NCBI GenBank assembly: GCA_028689145.1
Contig: JAQTWT010000014.1
Location: 1 to 55,575, forward strand
Reading direction: 5' to 3'
Length of the DNA: 55,575 bases
Source: Gallionella sp.
GTDB taxonomy: Bacteria; Pseudomonadota; Gammaproteobacteria; Burkholderiales; Gallionellaceae
Under the pieces are notes generated by a model. The model did not search any database. It saw only the letters and a program-made list of their open reading frames with translations, and had not been told where the DNA came from. Each line of letters opens with the position of its first letter. Position 1 is the first letter of the stretch. Position numbers and translations under genes: made by a program. This document shows positions 51,851 to 55,575 of this stretch, in pieces.

Positions 51851-54844
51851 GTGGCCACCAAAAAAAATAATCCCCGGCAAGATAAAACCCCATCCACGAG
51901 CATAACCGCCACCGGAAAATCACAGCCGATTCAGGAGTCACAGTCAGCGGCGGAAGCGACCGGTTTCCCCATCGTCTGCCTCGGAGCTTCTGCCGGGGGA
52001 CTGGAAGCATTCGAACAATTTTTCCGTCTTGTCCCGCCCGACAGCAATATGGCCTTTGTGCTGGTGTCGCACCTCGACCCAAGCCACAGCAGCATACTCA
52101 GCGAAATCCTGCAGCGCATCACCTCCATACCGGTGATCGAGGCGCAGGATCAAATGAAAGTTAAACCCAACCATGTGTATGCGATCCCGCCCAACCGCGA
52201 CATGGCGATCTTCCACGGCGCGCTGCAACTGAGCGTGCCGGAACAGCCGCGCGGGCTGCGCATGCCGATTGATGCCTTCATGCGCTCATTGGCAGAAGAT
52301 CAGGGCGAACAGGCGATTGGTATCATCCTGTCCGGCACGGGCTCGGACGGCACGCTGGGACTGCGCGCCATTCTCGGCACGGGCGGTATTTCGCTGGTGC
52401 AGGAACCCTCCACGGCAAAATACGACGGCATGCCGATCAGTGCCATTCAGGCCGGTTATGCCACCCATGTCCTGCCGGTGGAAAAAATGCCGGAAGCATT
52501 GCTGTCCGGCGTACGCAGCCTGAACCTGCCAGCGAAAATACCCACCACGGTAACCAGCGGACAGAATCGCATTCTGATGCAGCTGCGCAATTCTACCGGC
52601 CACGATTTCACCCAATACAAGAAGAGTACCATTGGCCGCCGCATCGACCGGCGCATGTCGATGCACAATATCGAAGATCTGGATGTGTATGCGCGCTACC
52701 TCAAAGAGCATCCGCCCGAGGTACAGGCGCTGTTCAAGGAATTGCTGATCAACGTCACCAATTTCTTCCGCGATCCGGAAGCCTTTGTCGCGCTGAAACA
52801 GGATATTTTTCCGCAGCTATTCGAGGGCAAGCCTGACGACTACATATTCCGCGTCTGGATAGCGGGCTGCGCCACCGGCGAAGAAGCGTATTCAATCGCC
52901 ATCCTGCTGCATGAATTCATGGAAGAGAACCATCGGGAAAGCAAGATACAACTCTACGCCACCGATCTCGACGATGATGCCATCGCCGTGGCGCGCGCCG
53001 GTTTCTATCCGCCCAATATTGCCCAGGACATCACACCTGAACGGCTGCGCCGCTTCTTCGTCAAGGAGGACTCCGGTTACCGCGTGAAAAAAAATATCCG
53101 CGAAATGGTGGTGTTCGCCATCCAGAACGTTATCAAGGATCCGCCCTTTACCCGGCTGGATCTGCTCAGTTGCCGCAACCTGATGATCTATCTGGAGGCG
53201 GAAATCCAGAACCGTCTGATCCCGTCTTTCCACTATGCGCTGAAACCGGGCGGTGTGTTATTGCTCTCCCCCTCGGAAAGCATCGCCAGCCATCCGGATT
53301 TATTTGAAGCGCTAAACCGTAAATGGAAACTTTACCGTGCGACCGGCAGCACGGTTTCCACCCGGGCAATAATGGCATCGGGAATGGCATGGGCCAAAGA
53401 CAGCCAGATAAAAGGCAGCGAGGAAGTAGTCAAAAAGGCCAGGGAAATCAATTTTTCCGAACTGACCAAACGCACCCTGCTCCAATCCTACGCGCCTGCC
53501 TCGGTGGTAACCGACGTGCGGGGAGATATTTTGTATGTGCATGGCGACACCGGCAAATACCTGCGCCCGGCACCCGGACATCCCACCCTCAACGTGATCG
53601 AGATGGCGCGCGAGGGACTGCAAGCGGAATTGCGCAGCGCACTGCTGCTTGCCGCAGCCAACCCGGAAGCGGACGACCCGAGTGCCGCGTTCCAAAGCCG
53701 CGAAGTATCGGTCAGGACCAACGGCCATTTCCAGCTCATCAATCTCAACGTGCGCCCGCTGCCGAATCCGGAGCTTGGCGAAAAATTGCTGCTGGTGAGT
53801 TTTCAGGATGTGGCGCATCCGGTAGCTGAGCCGCACGCACTACCAAAATCCGGCAAAGGCGCAGCCGGGTCAACAGAACAGCAGCGCGTGAAAGAACTGG
53901 AACGCGAACTGGCCTATACCAAAGAGCATTTGCAAGCCACCAACGAGGAGCAGAATGCGTCCAACGAGGAGCTCAAATCCACCAACGAGGAACTCCAGTC
54001 CACCAATGAGGAACTGCAATCCACCAACGAAGAACTGGAGACTTCCAAGGAAGAACTGCAGTCCGTCAACGAAGAACTGGTGACGGTGAATGCCGAATTA
54101 CAAGCCAAAATCGAGCAGCTGGCCGGAATGCAAAACGACATGAAGAACCTGCTCGACAACATCAATATCGGCACCATTTTTCTCGACGAAGATATGTCGA
54201 TCCGCCGCTTCACCCGTGATGCGACAAAAATTTATCGCCTGATCCCCAGCGATGTGGGGCGCGCACTGCGCGACATCAAGTCGGATATCGAAAGCGAAAA
54301 TCTGCTCGACCGAGCGCAAACCGTGCTCGATACGCTGATACCCTGGGAAAGCGAAGTGCGTGCCGTTGGCGACACTTGGTATCTGGTACGCATCCAACCC
54401 TACCGCACCCTGGACAACGTGATCGACGGCGTGGTGCTAACTTTCTCCGACATCAGCAAACGCGTTGCGGACGAGGCCGCGATACACGCCACCCGCGCAC
54501 TGGCGGAAAATATCATCAATACGGTACGCGAGCCGCTCATCGTGCTGGATACCGCGTTGCGGGTAGTATCCGCCAGCCGCGCGTTCTACCAGTTGTTCCA
54601 GACCAAAACGGAAGACACCATAGGCTGTCCGCTCTACGAACTCGGCAACCGCCAGTGGGATATACCCGCCTTGCGCGAACTGCTGGAAAACGTCCTGCCG
54701 CGCAATCAGAGCATCGAAGACTACGCGGTGGAACGCAATTTCCCCGGTGTCGGCCACCTCAGGATGCTGCTCAATGCGAGACGCGTGGTGGGCAGTAACG
54801 GCGATCCGCAGTTGATTCTGCTGGCGATGGAACAGGTTTTGTAG
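51851..54844 (+). CDS. CheB-CheR-PAS fusion protein, possibly truncated by a REP element
   Basis: A 997-residue signalling protein. CheB methylesterase domain (about 38-225): GASAGG with S47, H74 in SHLDPSHS, and GTGSDGTLGL with the catalytic Asp. CheR N-terminal and SAM domains (about 240-505): NVTNFFRDPEAF, WIAGCATGEEAYSIA, LLSCRNLMIYL. Then a PAS-like region, a heptad coiled coil (about 680-755) and two PAS domains. There is no receiver domain. Relatives commonly continue past the last PAS domain into a kinase or other output. Here translation ends at LLAMEQVL with a TAG that is the head of a REP palindrome. GTG start with AAGGA seven bases upstream. No chemotaxis genes are nearby. Confidence 0.9.
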   Translation: MATKKNNPRQDKTPSTSITATGKSQPIQESQSAAEATGFPIVCLGASAGGLEAFEQFFRLVPPDSNMAFVLVSHLDPSHSSILSEILQRITSIPVIEAQDQMKVKPNHVYAIPPNRDMAIFHGALQLSVPEQPRGLRMPIDAFMRSLAEDQGEQAIGIILSGTGSDGTLGLRAILGTGGISLVQEPSTAKYDGMPISAIQAGYATHVLPVEKMPEALLSGVRSLNLPAKIPTTVTSGQNRILMQLRNSTGHDFTQYKKSTIGRRIDRRMSMHNIEDLDVYARYLKEHPPEVQALFKELLINVTNFFRDPEAFVALKQDIFPQLFEGKPDDYIFRVWIAGCATGEEAYSIAILLHEFMEENHRESKIQLYATDLDDDAIAVARAGFYPPNIAQDITPERLRRFFVKEDSGYRVKKNIREMVVFAIQNVIKDPPFTRLDLLSCRNLMIYLEAEIQNRLIPSFHYALKPGGVLLLSPSESIASHPDLFEALNRKWKLYRATGSTVSTRAIMASGMAWAKDSQIKGSEEVVKKAREINFSELTKRTLLQSYAPASVVTDVRGDILYVHGDTGKYLRPAPGHPTLNVIEMAREGLQAELRSALLLAAANPEADDPSAAFQSREVSVRTNGHFQLINLNVRPLPNPELGEKLLLVSFQDVAHPVAEPHALPKSGKGAAGSTEQQRVKELERELAYTKEHLQATNEEQNASNEELKSTNEELQSTNEELQSTNEELETSKEELQSVNEELVTVNAELQAKIEQLAGMQNDMKNLLDNINIGTIFLDEDMSIRRFTRDATKIYRLIPSDVGRALRDIKSDIESENLLDRAQTVLDTLIPWESEVRAVGDTWYLVRIQPYRTLDNVIDGVVLTFSDISKRVADEAAIHATRALAENIINTVREPLIVLDTALRVVSASRAFYQLFQTKTEDTIGCPLYELGNRQWDIPALRELLENVLPRNQSIEDYAVERNFPGVGHLRMLLNARRVVGSNGDPQLILLAMEQVL
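53941..54110 (+). repeat. Tandem 21-base repeat encoding a heptad coiled coil
   Basis: Units like CCAACGAGGAACTCCAGTCC repeat about seven times, each giving NEELQST-type heptads. This coiled coil is characteristic of CheB-CheR-PAS proteins and probably transmits signals between the methyltransferase and PAS parts. The near-identical units could allow length changes in multiples of seven residues. Confidence 0.85.
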
Positions 54845-54897
54845 GTGCGAATTTATTCGCACAAAACGCTCAAACCGGGCGAATAAATTCGCCCCTA
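54841..54897. repeat. REP pair to the left of the RAYT gene
   Basis: Left unit GTAGGTGCGAATTTATTCGC followed by AC, right inverted unit GGGCGAATAAATTCGCCC followed by CTAC (54877-54897). The left GTAG contains the cheBR stop. An almost identical pair lies to the right of the RAYT at 55391-55448. Confidence 0.92.
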
Positions 54898-54910
54898 CAG
54901 GTGGCCGAAT

Positions 54911-55363
54911 ATGTCCTATGACGATTTGCGCAAAGGCCGTTACAGCGAACAGCAACGCGCCTATTTCGTCACCACGGTGTTGGCCAAACGGGAGCAGCGT
55001 TATTTTGCCGACTTTTCCTGCGCCCGCTGTGTGGTGGCTGAGATGCGCGCCTTGCACGATGATGAAACGGTGTGTTCACTGGCATGGGTTGTCATGCCAG
55101 ACCATGTTCATTGGTTGTTTCAACTGGGGGAACACATGGGCTTATCTGCGGCGGTCAAGCGCTTCAAGGCTCGTTCTGCACACCGGGTTAATGAACATCT
55201 CAATCGGCAAGGTGCGTTATGGGAAAAATCGTTTTACGACCATGCGTTGCGCAATGATGAAGATGTACCGGGCATTGCACGGTATATCGTCGCCAACCCG
55301 TTGCGCGCCGGATTGGTGGAGCATGTTGGTAGCTATCCGCTATGGGATGCGGTTTGGCTGTAG
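54911..55363 (+). CDS. REP-associated tyrosine transposase (RAYT, Y1/HUH family)
   Basis: A 150-residue single-domain HUH transposase. The metal-binding pair is H65-x-H67 in VMPDHVHWLF and the catalytic tyrosine is Y125 in GIARYIVANPLRAGLV. LWEKSFYDHALR (103-114) and VKRFKARSAHRVNEH are typical of RAYTs. RAYTs cut single-stranded DNA at REP palindromes headed by GTAG and mobilise or maintain them. Inverted REP pairs flank it closely on both sides, forming a REPtron. The length fits an intact enzyme. It is a good candidate for the source of at least the GCGAATTTATTCGC subfamily. Confidence 0.95.
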   Translation: MSYDDLRKGRYSEQQRAYFVTTVLAKREQRYFADFSCARCVVAEMRALHDDETVCSLAWVVMPDHVHWLFQLGEHMGLSAAVKRFKARSAHRVNEHLNRQGALWEKSFYDHALRNDEDVPGIARYIVANPLRAGLVEHVGSYPLWDAVWL

Positions 55364-55390
55364 CGCAAAGCGGGCGAAGAAGAGGTTTTT

Positions 55391-55448
55391 GTAGGTGCGA
55401 ATTCATTCGCACAAAATGCGCAATACGGGCGAATAAATTCGCCCCTAC
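55391..55448. repeat. REP pair to the right of the RAYT gene
   Basis: Left unit GTAGGTGCGAATTCATTCGC followed by AC, right inverted unit ending GCCCCTAC. It differs from the left-hand pair at only a few positions and is preceded by a similar GGTTTTT sequence, so the RAYT is flanked by direct copies of the pair. Confidence 0.92.
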
Positions 55449-55575
55449 ATGTTGAATTGCGTTTAAATCTGACCCAGCAATTGCATTGAATTTTGACCCA
55501 CCCTAAGTTTATATCTTAACGGTTCAGGTTGTGGATAGTTTTCTGTTTTTGGCCTCCTTTCCGGATTGAGTTGAG
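55449..55575. other. Right-end gap, possible insertion-sequence end
   Basis: CTGACCCAGC and TTTTGACCCACCC occur 20-30 bases apart; repeated TGACCCA motifs are seen at the ends of IS21-type elements. No transposase is visible before the window ends. Low confidence. Confidence 0.2.

Noticed and set aside
53941..54110. Regular 21-base repeats that could suggest a minisatellite or CRISPR-like array
   Set aside because: They are in frame, have no unique spacers, and encode the heptad coiled coil known for CheB-CheR-PAS proteins.
55360..55380. GTAG at the RAYT stop codon (GCTGTAGCGCAAAG), as a fifth REP-stop overlap
   Set aside because: The following bases do not form a stem like the true REP units. 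The clear REP pair begins only at 55391.

Overview
The window comes from a Gram-negative proteobacterium, most likely a betaproteobacterium. Support comes from the gyrA-serC-pheA-hisC-(DAHP synthase)-tyrA string, the thrS-infC-rpmI-rplT-pheS-pheT-ihfA-MerR string, lolCD, and the yhdP-nitrilase-tldD trio. Placement near Nitrosomonadales or Gallionellaceae is an inference from gene order and moderate-to-high GC. Nearly all of the window is chromosomal core; no rRNA, tRNA or CRISPR array is visible.

Layout. 1-295: stem-loops that look like a mobile-element end, then a palindromic repeat. 296-4326 (minus): an HNH-like protein, a DegT-type aminotransferase, an SMR/EamA-type small transporter and an ArnT-like glycosyltransferase, placed directly behind tyrA. 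4333-13115 (minus): gyrA, serC, pheA, a SAM methyltransferase, hisC, DAHP synthase and tyrA. 13283-14745 (plus): ubiG and gph. 14790-19177 (minus): a phosphoglycerate-mutase-like protein and two translationally coupled diguanylate cyclases. 19266-21213 (plus): lolC and lolD. 21248-28852 (minus): thrS, infC (non-AUG start), rpmI, rplT, pheS, pheT, ihfA and a MerR regulator. 28987-30325: an AT-richer islet with hicAB and two hypothetical genes. 30405-36645 (minus): yhdP, nitrilase, tldD. 36751-39669 (plus): glnE. 39733-42790: an EamA exporter behind a candidate leader-peptide attenuator, divergent from an ABC-F ATPase. 42952-47066 (minus): PNPOx-like protein, D-2-hydroxyacid dehydrogenase, REC-TPR protein, fabG. 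47276-51635 (minus): gnd, zwf, glk, pgl, forming a glucose/oxidative pentose phosphate operon. 51851-55363 (plus): a CheB-CheR-PAS protein and a REP-associated tyrosine transposase (RAYT).

The most striking theme is small palindromic repeats that sit inside or exactly at the end of genes. Palindromes with a GTAG head, the kind mobilised by RAYTs, supply the TAG stop codon of four unrelated genes (DAHP synthase, tldD, glnE, cheBR). The RAYT at the right end is bracketed by two almost identical pairs of such palindromes. Another palindrome family is inserted in frame in pheT, twice in glnE and at the start of pgl, adding roughly 20-55 residues of Pro/Gly/Ser-rich sequence. Two further families are translated in the phosphoglycerate-mutase-like gene, lolD and the tail of gyrA.

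The strongest regulatory candidate is upstream of the EamA exporter. A TTGACA/GATAAT promoter puts +1 on the A of a 36-codon ORF. That ORF is followed by mutually exclusive stems ending in a terminator, which is a leaderless leader-peptide attenuator layout.
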